DNA from: Geosiphon pyriformis
Taxonomy: Eukaryota; Glomeromycota; Glomeromycetes; Archaeosporales; Geosiphonaceae
Length of the DNA stretch: 64,000 nucleotides
Assembly: GCA_016748015.1 (NCBI GenBank)
Contig: JAAOMT010000531.1
Location: 25,477-89,476, forward strand
Reading direction: 5' to 3'
Made by a program: the position numbers and the translations under genes. Shown here in pieces: positions 54,880 through 64,000 of this stretch. Below the pieces are notes generated by a model. That model saw nothing but the letters and a program-made list of their open reading frames with translations. It had not been told where the DNA came from and searched no databases. Numbering within the stretch: position 1 is the first letter of the stretch; the number at the start of each line of letters is the position of its first letter.

Positions 54880-56718
54880 TTTACAGTTCCAGTTAATATA
54901 GCTCTTAACACACAGAACGAATCTCACCAGATTCTTAGACTTCTATAACTGATTACTATCTCACCCTTTGGAGAACATCCAGAAATCTACACCTGCCCAA
55001 AGCCAACAACCACACAACAAATTTTTGAGTCCAATGAACAAGTCTGCTTGGAACATAATATTTCGATCCCAAACATTTATATTCCAGAAAAAACAAAGAA
55101 AGTCCGAGTTATTTTTTACAACCCCAATAATTACCCCATAATTTTATTAAATAATTTAGAAATTGGAGTTATTCACAGTAATATATTTCAACAAGAATTA
55201 CCCCAAATAGTTCCCGATTTCTCTGAAATTATTGGACATTCAATACCAAAAACCAACCCAAACCCCAGCTCCGAAAACTACCATGTTGTTATGGAAAAAC
55301 TATCTCAAATCAACATGGGACAACTTGAACCACAACAACAGACCCAGCTCAAAGAGCTAATTGTAGAATTTGCTGACATTTTTGCCGAAAACAACAATGA
55401 CTTAGGAAGAACTGATTTGGTTCAACACCAAATCTATACAGGAGATACCAAACCAAGGCGACAACAAGCCTACTGAGTTGTCCCAGAAAGTCACCAATTT
55501 ATCCGAAAAGAAGTACAACAGATGCTTAACAATGGGCTTATTCAATCATCAATGAGCTCATGGGCCTCACCTGTGGTCCTAGTTAAAAAGAAAAATGGAA
55601 AGATACAATTTTGTGTTGATTATCGACAATTCAACAGTGTTACCATTGGGGATGCCTACCCTCTTCTCTGAATTGATGACATGTTGGATGCCCTTGAAAA
55701 GTCCAAATACTTTTCAATATTAGATTTAGAGAGTGAATACTGGCAAGTTGCTATGGATCCCAAAGACCGCCCCAAAACAGCATTCACTACTCAAGAAGGA
55801 AATTACGAGTTCAATGTAATGCCTTTTGGATTATGCAATGCACCAGCAACATTCCAAAGACTCATGGATGTTGTTTACAAAGGCCTCCTTTGGAAATCAG
55901 TAGTAGTTTATCTTGATGACACTGATGTTTATTCACCATCTTTTGAGCTACATTTAATTCACCTGCGAGAAGTTTTTCAACGATTACGGAAAGCAGGATT
56001 GAAACTAAACATTGAAAAATGCTACTTTGAAAAAACAAGTTTAGCTTTTCTTGATCACATTGTTAGCAAAGATGGAATTAAACCAGACCCTGGAAAAATC
56101 AGTACTGTCAAGAACTTCAAGACTCCATGAAATACCACAGAATTAAGAGGATTTATTGGATTAGCATCCTATTACTGAAAATTCATCAAAGAATTCTCAG
56201 AAATTGTAAAACCCCTCAACCAGCTCACTACTAAAAATGTTGAATACAAATGGACAGAAGAACACCAAAATGCTTTCGAGATACTTAAGGAAAAACTCAC
56301 AACAGCTCCAATTCTCACCTACCCAGATTTCAGCAACCAATTCCGGTTAGCAACTGACGTCTCTTATACTGCCTTTGGTGTCATCCTATCACAGTTAGAT
56401 GACAATAGAAATGAACAAGTAATTGCTTATGCTAGTAGAACATTAAAGCCAGCCGAAAAGAACTACTCCGCAACAGAATTAGAAACCGCAGTAGTAATTT
56501 GGGCCCTACATCACTTCAACCTTTACCTCAGACCCAAAGAATTCAATATTATTACTAATAATATTGAACTTAAATGGCTTCAAAACAAAAACACCCAGCT
56601 GAATGCAAAACAAACCCGATGGACAGGATTTTTAGCTAATTACCAATACATCGTACACCACAAACCAGGAAAACTCTACACCAACATTGATTGTCTCTCA
56701 AGAATGAGGCAAGATTAG
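54880..56718 (+). pseudogene. GypB RT and RNase H (broken)
   Basis: After a beta-rich linker (NIYIPEKTKKVRVIFYNP, LNNLEIGVIHSNIF) come RT motifs: MSSWASPVVLVKKKNGK, IQFCVDYRQFNSV, FSILDLESEYWQVAMDP, NVMPFGLCNAPATFQRLMD, VVVYLDDTDVYS (YLDD 55909-55920), HIVSKDGIKPDPGKI, LRGFIGLASYY. RNase H: RLATDVSYTAFGVILSQ, VIAYASRTLKPAEKNY, ELETAVVIWAL, HHKPGKLYTNIDCLSRM. Stops TAA 54946, TGA 55474, 55669, 56128 and 56176, mostly at Arg codons. Ends at TAG 56716-56718. Catalytic Asp residues of RT are intact. Confidence 0.9.
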
Positions 56719-56738
56719 AAAACAAAACCAACACCCAT

Positions 56739-57176
56739 TTGAATTAACAGCATCAAAACAACAAACAATGAACCCCAAAAACTACAACAATCTCAAACAA
56801 TATTTGGAGACATTAACAATCCCAACAGATTGGTTCCCAGATGAAAAACATCAGTTACAACAACAAGCCAAACAATATTTTCTACACAACAACATTATCT
56901 ATCATCAAAATTTCAAAAACCCAACCAAACCACTCAGATTAATACAANNNNNNNNNNNNNNNNNNNNTTGAATTAACAGCATCAAAACAACAAACAATGA
57001 ACCCCAAAAACTACAACAATCTCAAACAATATTTGGAGACATTAACAATCCCAACAGATTGGTTCCCAGATGAAAAACATCAGTTACAACAACAAGCCAA
57101 ACAATATTTTCTACACAACAACATTATCTATCATCAAAATTTCAAAAACCCAACCAAACCACTCAGATTAATACAA
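56739..57176. other. Assembly gap with duplicated ends
   Basis: Twenty N at 56948-56967. The 209 bases before them (56739-56947) are repeated exactly after them (56968-57176). This is what an unmerged contig overlap looks like; collapsing it restores one integrase start. Treat the duplication as an artefact. Confidence 0.93.
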
Positions 57177-58382
57177 GAACAGGAAAAAGAGACCATTTTA
57201 TACAATATGCACTCAGATCTTTCATCAGCACACTTCGGAAAAGATAGCACCACCCAAAGAACACTAGAATACTACTTTTGGTTTCAAATAAGAAAAGACA
57301 TTTACGAATATGTCAAATCTTGTGATAATTGTCAAAGAAGAGAAGGAACTCGCCCTACAGAACCTTTAAATCCAATCAAAGTTGGACAGCCTTTTGACAG
57401 AGTTGGTATCAATTTAGTTGGACCACTATCTATCACCACTCAAGGAAACCGTTATATTGCAGTAGTTGTAGACTATTTTACTAAATGGCCTGAAGCCAGA
57501 GCCATTCAACAAGCAGATGCAAAATCAGTAGCAAATTTCATCTACGAAGACATCATTTGTAGACATGGATGTCCAATTGAACTTTTATCCGATCAGGAAA
57601 CACACTTTGTGAACAACCTGATACAAGAAATTTGTGAACAATTTAATGTCAAAAGACCTCTGTCTTTGCCCTACCATTCACAAACAAATGGACTTGTGGA
57701 ACGTTTTAACAAAACATTGTGTGAGTCATTAGCCAAAGTCTCAACTGATTTTGAGCAAGAATGAGATCTCTTTATTCCATCAGTGTTACTAGCATATAGG
57801 ACATTAAAACAAGATACCATGAAACACACACTATTTGATTTAACTTATGGAAGAACGGCAATGTTACCAATCAGTTTCATAGTGGAAACATACCCAGCAC
57901 AACTGATCAATGAAAACAATTTTCAAGAAATGCTTCAGCGAAGAGCCTACACTCTGCTTAGCACATTGGAAAGAGAATGACAAATAGCAGCCACCCATAT
58001 TAAACACTCCCAAGCTCAACAAAAAGAACTGCATAATGACAAATTGTCTTCAGTCACCAATAAATTCAAAATTGAAAACAAAGTTCTCTTACACAGAACT
58101 AAAGCTGAAAAACAATGAAGTGGAAAATTTGAAAATAAATGGAATGGACCATTTTTTATCCATGAAGTCCTAGGCAATGGATCATACAAGCTAAGACTTA
58201 ATGACAAAATCCTAGCAAAAGTTGCACATGGAGATCGTTTGAAACACTATCATTCCAAAAACAATCCTGAACCATTAATTCCACAAATTGGTACATATTC
58301 TTCTTTGGTCAGTCCCGAAGATATTTCCCGAAACTTAGAACCAATAGTTGTCATTGAACAACCTTCCAACCTGAACACTTAA
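56997..58382 (+). pseudogene. GypB integrase ORF (broken)
   Basis: Starts at ATG 56997 (same as ATG 56768 before the gap): MNPKNYNNLKQYLETL. HHCC: HSDLSSAHFGK and CDNCQRR. DDE: VGINLVGPL (first Asp now Asn), LLSDQETHFV, NGLVERFNKTLCESL. LAYRTLKQDTMKHTLFDLTYGRTAMLP keeps the Arg that is TGA in GypA. The GPY/F module WNGPFFIHEVLGNGSYKL is well kept. Stops: TGA 57762-57764, 57978-57980 and 58116-58118. It ends at TAA 58380-58382. It is +1 to the RNase H frame, which it overlaps by 11 nt before the gap. Confidence 0.9.
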
Positions 58383-58489
58383 TTTAATTTTACTAGTTAT
58401 TCTCTTATAATTTAGAAACAATCTCACAAAAACAAAACAAAAATAACATAAAAACTCATACACCAAAAATAATTTTTTTATTTTTTTAA

Positions 58490-59218
58490 TTGCTTATAAT
58501 AACTATTCCTCAAAACATTCAACAATTATCCCAAAAACTAATATTAGCTTTAAAAACAATACCCGAATTATTCATTACTGTTACTGGAAACCACATAAAT
58601 TATACTCAAACAGAAGTAGTTACAAAATTAGTCCCAAATTCACGAAAATATCACCCGTATAAAAAGAACACAAGAAGTTATACTGGAATTCACCTGCCAG
58701 AACTTTTAAAGCTTGCTTTAAGAGAAAACCTAATGCTCACTCCGATTAGTATTCCACCAAATGCTACAATTCAACAAAAACTTCAACTGTGTTTCAATGA
58801 GGAAAACACTGAATATCCTCCAATCTATAGATATTTTCACATTGGAAAAACACTCTACGAATGGAAACTGGAACTTACAACAGCAAACCTCACAAAAGAA
58901 GCTATTCAGAAACAACTCCACAATGAATTCAAGACAACAGCTGGATCAACAAACAGTCGCTACAGGCTTAGAGCTGCTCTTAGACTTTATGATCTATTCC
59001 ACACCTGTGAAAACGTACTACAAAACCCAATTTTTCAACCTTTGAAGATTCAATACATTGGAAAGCTTACAGAACTGAAATTTCAACAATTTTCAGACCA
59101 AATTTTTTCAATAATTTTGGATTATTATCTGAAAATAACAGACAGTACTTGGACTTTGACAGAGCTTAATCTTGAAGAGGAGGTTATGTTACCAGACAAA
59201 ATTAGAGATATTATTTAG
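58490..59218 (+). CDS. GypB third ORF (ORF3), unknown function
   Basis: About 242 codons without a stop from TTG 58490, just after a TAA; the first in-frame ATG is 58733, so the true start is unclear. It follows integrase by about 107 nt and ends 32 nt inside the 3' LTR. I do not recognise a family. By eye it aligns with GypA ORF3 over its length: IPELFITVTGNHINYTQTE with NPNATLTIGKQTTITDN-type sequence; LPELLKLAL with KYLLESITAAIL; IGKTLYEWKLELTTANLTKE with LGEIIEKMKLMKKTTSEIQ; SRYRLRAALRLYDLF with PRVLTIARRAKTLIQRF; TELNLEEEVML with PELNLFGKDNVMV. No membrane segment. It is open although the gag-pol frame has 19 stops. Confidence 0.7.
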   Translation: MLIITIPQNIQQLSQKLILALKTIPELFITVTGNHINYTQTEVVTKLVPNSRKYHPYKKNTRSYTGIHLPELLKLALRENLMLTPISIPPNATIQQKLQLCFNEENTEYPPIYRYFHIGKTLYEWKLELTTANLTKEAIQKQLHNEFKTTAGSTNSRYRLRAALRLYDLFHTCENVLQNPIFQPLKIQYIGKLTELKFQQFSDQIFSIILDYYLKITDSTWTLTELNLEEEVMLPDKIRDII

Positions 59219-60176
59219 CATGAAACTATCTTATAATTCTTATCATTAATTAGCATATATTATCATTTCAAATTATCACTTATTACATTAGCAAAGAATG
59301 TCCGAAATTATCATTTAATTAATAACCCAAATTGTACACAACACAAATATAACCTAATTGCAATGATCAATCATGCAATATCCCGAACTATGTAACATTC
59401 AAAAGTTCACCGAAATTTATAGAAATTCGCCGAAATAATTGATAGTTCACCAAAATATCTAATAAGTTCGCAGAAATAACTTGTAGTTTGCCGAAATATA
59501 TCTTTAATTTAGCAAAATTGTAGAAAATAGCAAAGTTCAAGTTCATAAAATAGTGTTATGACAAGTTGTATAAAAGAAGAGCTTCTCTCTTCGAAAAAAA
59601 ATATCTTACTTTAGATTTATCTCTTAAAACCATTCTTATACACACAAAAAGAAATAAATATCAAATAATTCGAAAAACCAAATTCTTTAAATTATTGCAC
59701 TTGGAAAATCCTCAAAACCCAACTAACGTTTTGAAATTGATTAGCTACCAATTTCAGTGAACTGTTAGTAACTCCAGACCTGGATAGAAAACGTTTCTCT
59801 TGATAAAAAAAATCTTATCTTTTTTTACATTTTTTTTATTTTTCTTTTTTTTTCTTATTACAATCATTAAAGTAGCCTACAGACAAGATTCCTGTAGAAG
59901 AGTTGACTTTCACAGCAAAATAACTACACATTTTTAGTGAGCTTCCAGACAAGCAATTCCTGGGAAAGAGTTGACATTTACTACAATGTAATTACATAAA
60001 GCAACTGGCATAGAATTGGCTATTCCACTCATAAGCCCAGTAAGTTCAAATTATAGGAGATAATTTAAAGTTAAAAATTCAGTTACTGGAGATTCAACCA
60101 CACCCAGAAAACGTGAATTCACAGCAAATAAGTATCAACAACATTACAGAAAAGAGACCAAAAACCTCTGGTAACA
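59187..60176 (+). repeat. 3' LTR of GypB
   Basis: 990 bp, TGTTACCAG...CTGGTAACA, same length as the 5' LTR. It is preceded by the purine-rich tract GAAGAGGAGG (59174-59183). TATAAA at 59569-59574. It is followed by CCAT and then the host copy E. Confidence 0.95.
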
Positions 60177-62376
60177 CCATAATGCATACAAGTTCATAAC
60201 TACTCTTAACAAGACTGCTCATCCACTTAGCAGTCTGATCTGGATCAGACTTGATATTAGAAGATTGAACCTCCCATAACTTCATCATCACATCAAATGT
60301 ATCATCATAGACCGAAAAATCTTTAACATCACCATTATCATCATTATCATCATCATCATCATCATTATCCATGTTTTTATTATCAAATATGTTATGGTGT
60401 ACCTTCCCACTCCTTAACTGAAGGGCTCCCACTTCCTTTTGCAGCACAGAAGCCACAGCATGAACAGCCTTAATTTGGTTTCCCAATCCAATCATACTTT
60501 CTTTTATTGCCTCTGTTATAACTGGTGAAGTAGACAATAACATAGTAACCAATGCAACCAAAGAACTCATAGGCTCAACTATAGATTTGATCAACAAAGA
60601 CAATTCACTAAGTTGGGTTTCCAGAGAAGCCAACCTAGCATTAACAGCAACATCTGAACCAGAGGAGGCAACCGGCAACAGTGGCACCACAACTTTGGGA
60701 GAGGTACTGAAAGCCAAACCCGTATCAGCAGCAGCAGCAACAGGAGGAACCACAGAGGTGGTAGCTTTGGCATAAGATTTAGCTTCAACGAGGGATAACA
60801 ACTTGAAAATGATGGGACCACCAGCAAAATTAGAAGAAAGTTTGGGAGAAAGAGATGGCAACACCTTGCAGTTCACAGCCAAATGATCCAAACTTTGACA
60901 TTTATAGCAGCGATGACATCCAGAAGTTTCCCACCAGATATGGCAGCCACGTAAGGTACTGGTTTTTGAAACAGCAGCATTCAAAGATTCCAAGGAACCG
61001 AAGGTCACCACTGCAAAGCATTGACATCAATAGGAATCAGGGGAGCGGGGAATGAAACACGTACGGCCACCAATTTGGGAGACCAGATCACTTATCTCAA
61101 ATGCAGTGCAGTCAAATGGAAGATTAACCAGCTTAGCTTTGAAAACATCTCTTGAGGAGATAACCTCCTTTTGGTTAGCAATGGGAAGAATCCTAACACT
61201 ATCTTTTCTGACCAACACAGACCAGTTAGAGAGAGCAGTAGTAGCAGAAGAAGTGTCCTTAAAATTAACCACAGCATATTGCCATAAGCCAGCAGGCTTC
61301 AACTTAACAGAAGTGACAACACCAAAAATGCCAAGAGCAGATTTGATGTCATCAGAAGAGGCACCCAAGAGTACATTGCACAGTGCAACTGACAAAGAAG
61401 AGGAAGAAACAGAGGCCACTCCTGAAGACCATGCAATCTTAAGAGTGATCAAAAAAACTTCATCACCAATGGTCACCTTGATAGCACCATTTAGACACTC
61501 CTGAGATGCAAATTCCACACAGAACAACTTGACAGCATCTCATGAAACCGATTTAAGCCCAATACAACCAGACAGCAACTGAAACAAAGAACTGAGAAAA
61601 GCCATCTTAATCTTAAACATAGCACCAGGTACAAGATTGAAGGCCACCCAACCAGAGAACCTTTGATGTCCATTTACATTCACTCAAGCACCAGCATCAG
61701 ATACACCAGAAACTGGAAGGGGAACAGTTGATTCCATTTCCATCTGATCAGCCCAATCTTTAAGATCATCTGGATTGATGGACTGTTTTGCTACTGGAAT
61801 TGGCGATGATCTACTGGAAAGTACCACATCAGGCAACACAGCCAGTGGTTGATCTTGGCCCATCTTGGGAAATGTGCCACTGCTGTTGCCATCTATATCA
61901 GGAATAGGGCTGGCTGCTACTGTGGAGATCTTACTGAAAATCTCATCTGGAACCACAAAGGGGTTCGGTGTGACCATAGTAGTTGTGACTGTCTGCTGCT
62001 GTTTTTTGGAATTTTTTGCTTTTGCAGCCATTTGTGAAGCAGTAGTAGTAGAAGTAATAGTGGGAGTGGTGAGAGCAAGAAAGACCAACTTGTTAACTGG
62101 TCTGTTATTAAAAATCTTTGGGCTCTTTGAAGTGGTAGAAACAACACTAAGACTAACCCGAGTGTGCTTTTTTGAAAGGACTTTGACTGGAAAAGAAAAT
62201 GAACCAGAAGCCGCTAAAAACAGCTTATTACTATTATTTTTTAAAGGAAATGTTGCCAGAACGTTTTGTCTAGCTGCTTTAATAATAGAAAGACCCTCTC
62301 GTGTTGAAACTTTATTAGTTACTATAGGAAAAGTAACATTTGCAACTTTTTTACTCTTAACTCTATTCGTGGTCAT
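60177..62376 (-). pseudogene. Copy E ORF1-like protein (broken, split by GypB)
   Basis: ATG complement at 62374-62376 (MTTNRVKSKKVANVTF). The 230 codons to 61684 are open; stops near 61681 and 61542; open 61527-61027 over the RRM-like units (LCNVLLGASSDDIKSALG, FEISDLVSQIGGRTCFI); TGA near 61025; open from 61011 leftward, with the complete knuckle CYKCQSLDHLAVNC and coiled coil (RLASLETQLSELSLLIK), DDDDDDNDDN acidic run, to LVCIM where GypB cuts it. The last codons and stop lie at 50017-50082. Confidence 0.84.
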
Positions 62377-62395
62377 GAAATTTAGGAGAGAAAGA

Positions 62396-64000
62396 GTTTT
62401 AAGAGAAGGATTAAAGGATACAGTGCCTAAATCCTCAAAACCACATGCATATTTAATTGAGACAATTATAACTCCAGATGTGGCCTACACTAAAATTAAA
62501 GGTTTACTGAGGAAAGAAAACATTTTGTATTTACATCAGGTTCAGACCAAAGACGGATTATTGATGACATAGATGGATTTCACAAGGAAGTACAAACAAA
62601 GTGACAGTAGTAGAATACCCAAATTGTTTAGGGTTATAGAATCCACAATTATTATGGATGAACACAAGAACATTAATATAGCCCAATGTGAAGTAGTGGG
62701 GATGTGCGAAATAGATTACCAGATACCAGATGACCTAGATACTATACAAAAAGACTCTATTTACATTCAACTTCCTGATGTTCTATTACTACAATAAAGG
62801 AAGGTGCGAGATAAGTTGAGGTTCAGAAAGAAAATAGAAATATTAACTGATAAAAGCTGGTTCTGAGGAGGCTAAAGGAGCAGCCGTTTTTGTTATACAT
62901 AGAATAGAGACCAAATTTGGTATAGCTGTTAATAGAACATTATTATTAACAAAAACTGAAGCAAAAATGGTATTATTGGCTTTGGAAGCAGTGCAGATTG
63001 ACATTGAACACAGATAGTCAGGCAGTAGTGTCAACAATCCAAAAATAGTTGTTCAAAAATCATTCCTTATCTATTAGGAATTAGCTTAAAACTCTTAACT
63101 GGCACATATGAAATGCAATTAAAGCAGTGATAGGGGAAAAAAGAATTGATCTAATTATAAACAAAGTGGCTGCACACACAGGTATATCTGAAAATAAGAT
63201 GGCTAACAAACTAGCCAAAGAAGTTACTACTTTTGACACAGTGGAGTGGATGTACAATGCTGAGAACATTAGTTACATTCCTTATTGCAGAGGAGTTGAG
63301 TTAGATCTGAATATCAGACATTTTCTGAGCCAACAGACTGGTATTTAAGGGGCCTTAAATTGAATGGGCAATGACAAAGTACAAAAAACAGTAGGGACCT
63401 TGGACCAAAGAGTAGACTGGAAAAACACAACCAAAGTGTGGAACTGGGATGGTAAAATGTTATCAGGCTTCACCTCAGTTAGTTCTTCAGCAATGCGTAC
63501 ATTTATTATGAAGTTATTCCACAACATGTTACCAACAGTAAAAGTGCTATACAACAGACGTTTTTTAGTGTATAAAAATAACCTGTGCAAAATATGCCAC
63601 ACAGAGGTTGAAACCAATTAACACTTTTGGGAATGCTCTCTGAATACTCAAAAGGGCAAGATGCTGATAGATGATGTGAGGAATGAGTGGATGCGGTGTT
63701 TATCAAAGGCTGTAAGAGGGAAACATAAAATCTTGGACCCTAGTAAGAGAGTTGTTCTGTCTAATGAGTACATCAGGACAATGCCCAACATAGATCTACT
63801 ATGCAAAAGACTAATCAATGAGCAATTTGGAAAGATCAATGTTTTTGCTAATATTGATCAGAAGGCTAATGATAATATCCTAATTAAGGTGTGTAAATGG
63901 GCTGTGACTCAAGCAAGGAATAGACTATGGAAGGAATGTTGTAGGATACAAACTGAATAAGAAAAAATTATGGGTATTGATAACAGAATTAAGAAAAACC
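62396..64000 (+). pseudogene. LINE copy L6, ORF2 from thumb to C-terminus (diverged subfamily)
   Basis: LKDTVPKSSKPHAYLIETI, KGLLRKENILYLHQVQTKD, FTRKYKQSDSSRIPKLF, DDLDTIQKDSIYIQLPD. RNase H region with frameshifts (VIHRIETKFGIAV, LLALEAVQ), then NKVAAHTGISENKMANKLAKE. From 63127 one frame continues to 63960 with stops: LDLNIRHFLSQQTGI, a Cys/His region CKICHTEVETN-stop-HFWEC, KRVVLSNEYIRTMPNIDLL, ARNRLWKECCRIQTE. Only moderately similar to L5 over the same region, so a separate LINE subfamily. It runs off the right edge. Confidence 0.84.

Larger units (their letters stand above)
50083..60176 (+). mobile_element. GypB, full-length LTR retrotransposon with dUTPase
   Basis: About 10.1 kb: two 990-bp LTRs, primer binding site, gag, protease, Cys-rich region, dUTPase, RT, RNase H, integrase, ORF3. 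Target duplication CCAT (50079-50082 and 60177-60180). gag to RNase H lies in one frame from 51115 to 56718, broken by 19 stops with no frameshift. An assembly gap lies at 56948-56967. It is unlike GypA in having a single gag-pol frame and a dUTPase. Confidence 0.93.
49876..62395 (-). mobile_element. ORF1-only element copy E, minus strand, host of GypB (subfamily alpha)
   Basis: Two pieces, 49876-50082 (poly(A) as T18, 3' UTR, last codons to the stop at 50017-50019) and 60177-62395. GypB entered at CCAT, which is duplicated. Outer flanks are LINE: GTGCCTGAATCC on the left and, about 21 nt beyond the 5' end, GTGCCTAAATCC on the right; whether this is a true target duplication is uncertain. Confidence 0.87.

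Noticed and set aside
51115-58382. TGA read as Trp or Arg (alternative genetic code)
   Set aside because: TGA falls at both Arg and Trp positions and TAA/TAG at Gln or Trp positions, while other copies keep the sense codon. Mutation explains it better than recoding.
58490-59218. Third ORF as an envelope gene
   Set aside because: No signal peptide, transmembrane segment or Cys pattern typical of envelope proteins.
1-64000. tRNA, rRNA or host protein genes
   Set aside because: I looked on both strands for tRNA-like B-box/acceptor patterns, rRNA-like conserved blocks and non-element ORFs and found none that I could support.

Overview
The window is a eukaryotic, AT-rich, gene-poor block made almost entirely of nested retrotransposons. 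I see no host gene, tRNA, rRNA, CRISPR array or bacterial operon. Three kinds of element account for nearly every base: (i) two families of Ty3/gypsy-like LTR elements, called here GypA (LTR about 630-740 bp) and GypB (LTR 990 bp); (ii) a LINE of the EN-RT-RNase H type with two ORFs and a poly(A) tail; (iii) a non-autonomous, about 2.4 kb, poly(A)-tailed 'ORF1-only' element that encodes a relative of the LINE ORF1 protein and shares the LINE's last bases. The repeat density, AT-richness and protein style suggest a large fungal genome, and from memory of similar proteins perhaps an arbuscular mycorrhizal fungus (Glomeromycotina). That identification is inference.

Layout. 1-3396: 3' half of GypA copy A1, inserted in an ORF1-only fragment (3397-4375), which lies in GypA copy A2 (4376-7168). 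7169-14485: GypA copy A3, the most complete one, followed by the 3' end of copy A4 (14486-16083). A4 sits in ORF1-only copy B (16084-23190), which also received copy C (17000-19436, + strand) and copy D (19961-22388, - strand). B's poly(A) abuts a minus-strand LINE, L1 (23191-about 26900). 26961-33402: minus-strand, internally deleted GypA copy A5, carrying ORF1-only copy F (29423-31854). 33422-35853: ORF1-only copy G. 35871-36465: LINE L2 piece. 36466-40082: LINE L3. 40083-42515: ORF1-only copy H, minus. 42516-49875: LINE L4, interrupted by minus-strand LINE L5 (43575-47428) and a solo GypB LTR (47868-48879). 49876-62395: ORF1-only copy E, minus, split by a full-length GypB (50083-60176). 62396-64000: LINE L6, a diverged subfamily.

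How the parts work. GypA encodes gag, then (apparently through a -1 frameshift at a UUUAAAC site) protease, a Cys-rich segment, RT and RNase H, then integrase in its own ORF, then a third ORF of unknown function that runs into the 3' LTR. GypB has one long gag-PR-Cys-rich-dUTPase-RT-RNase H frame, a separate integrase frame, and a third ORF that appears homologous to GypA's. The LINE machinery probably moves the ORF1-only elements in trans, as both end in the same sequence before the poly(A) and both make 11-17 bp target duplications.

Almost every coding region is broken, mostly by C-to-T or G-to-A transitions (CGA or TGG to TGA, CAA to TAA) rather than indels. The two GypB LTRs differ by about 45 transitions and, by eye, no transversions or indels, which points to cytosine-deamination (methylation or RIP-like) decay. 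The points most worth following are the shared third ORF, the dUTPase with Cys-rich inserts between protease and RT, the conserved frameshift heptamer, and the tail-sharing ORF1-only element.
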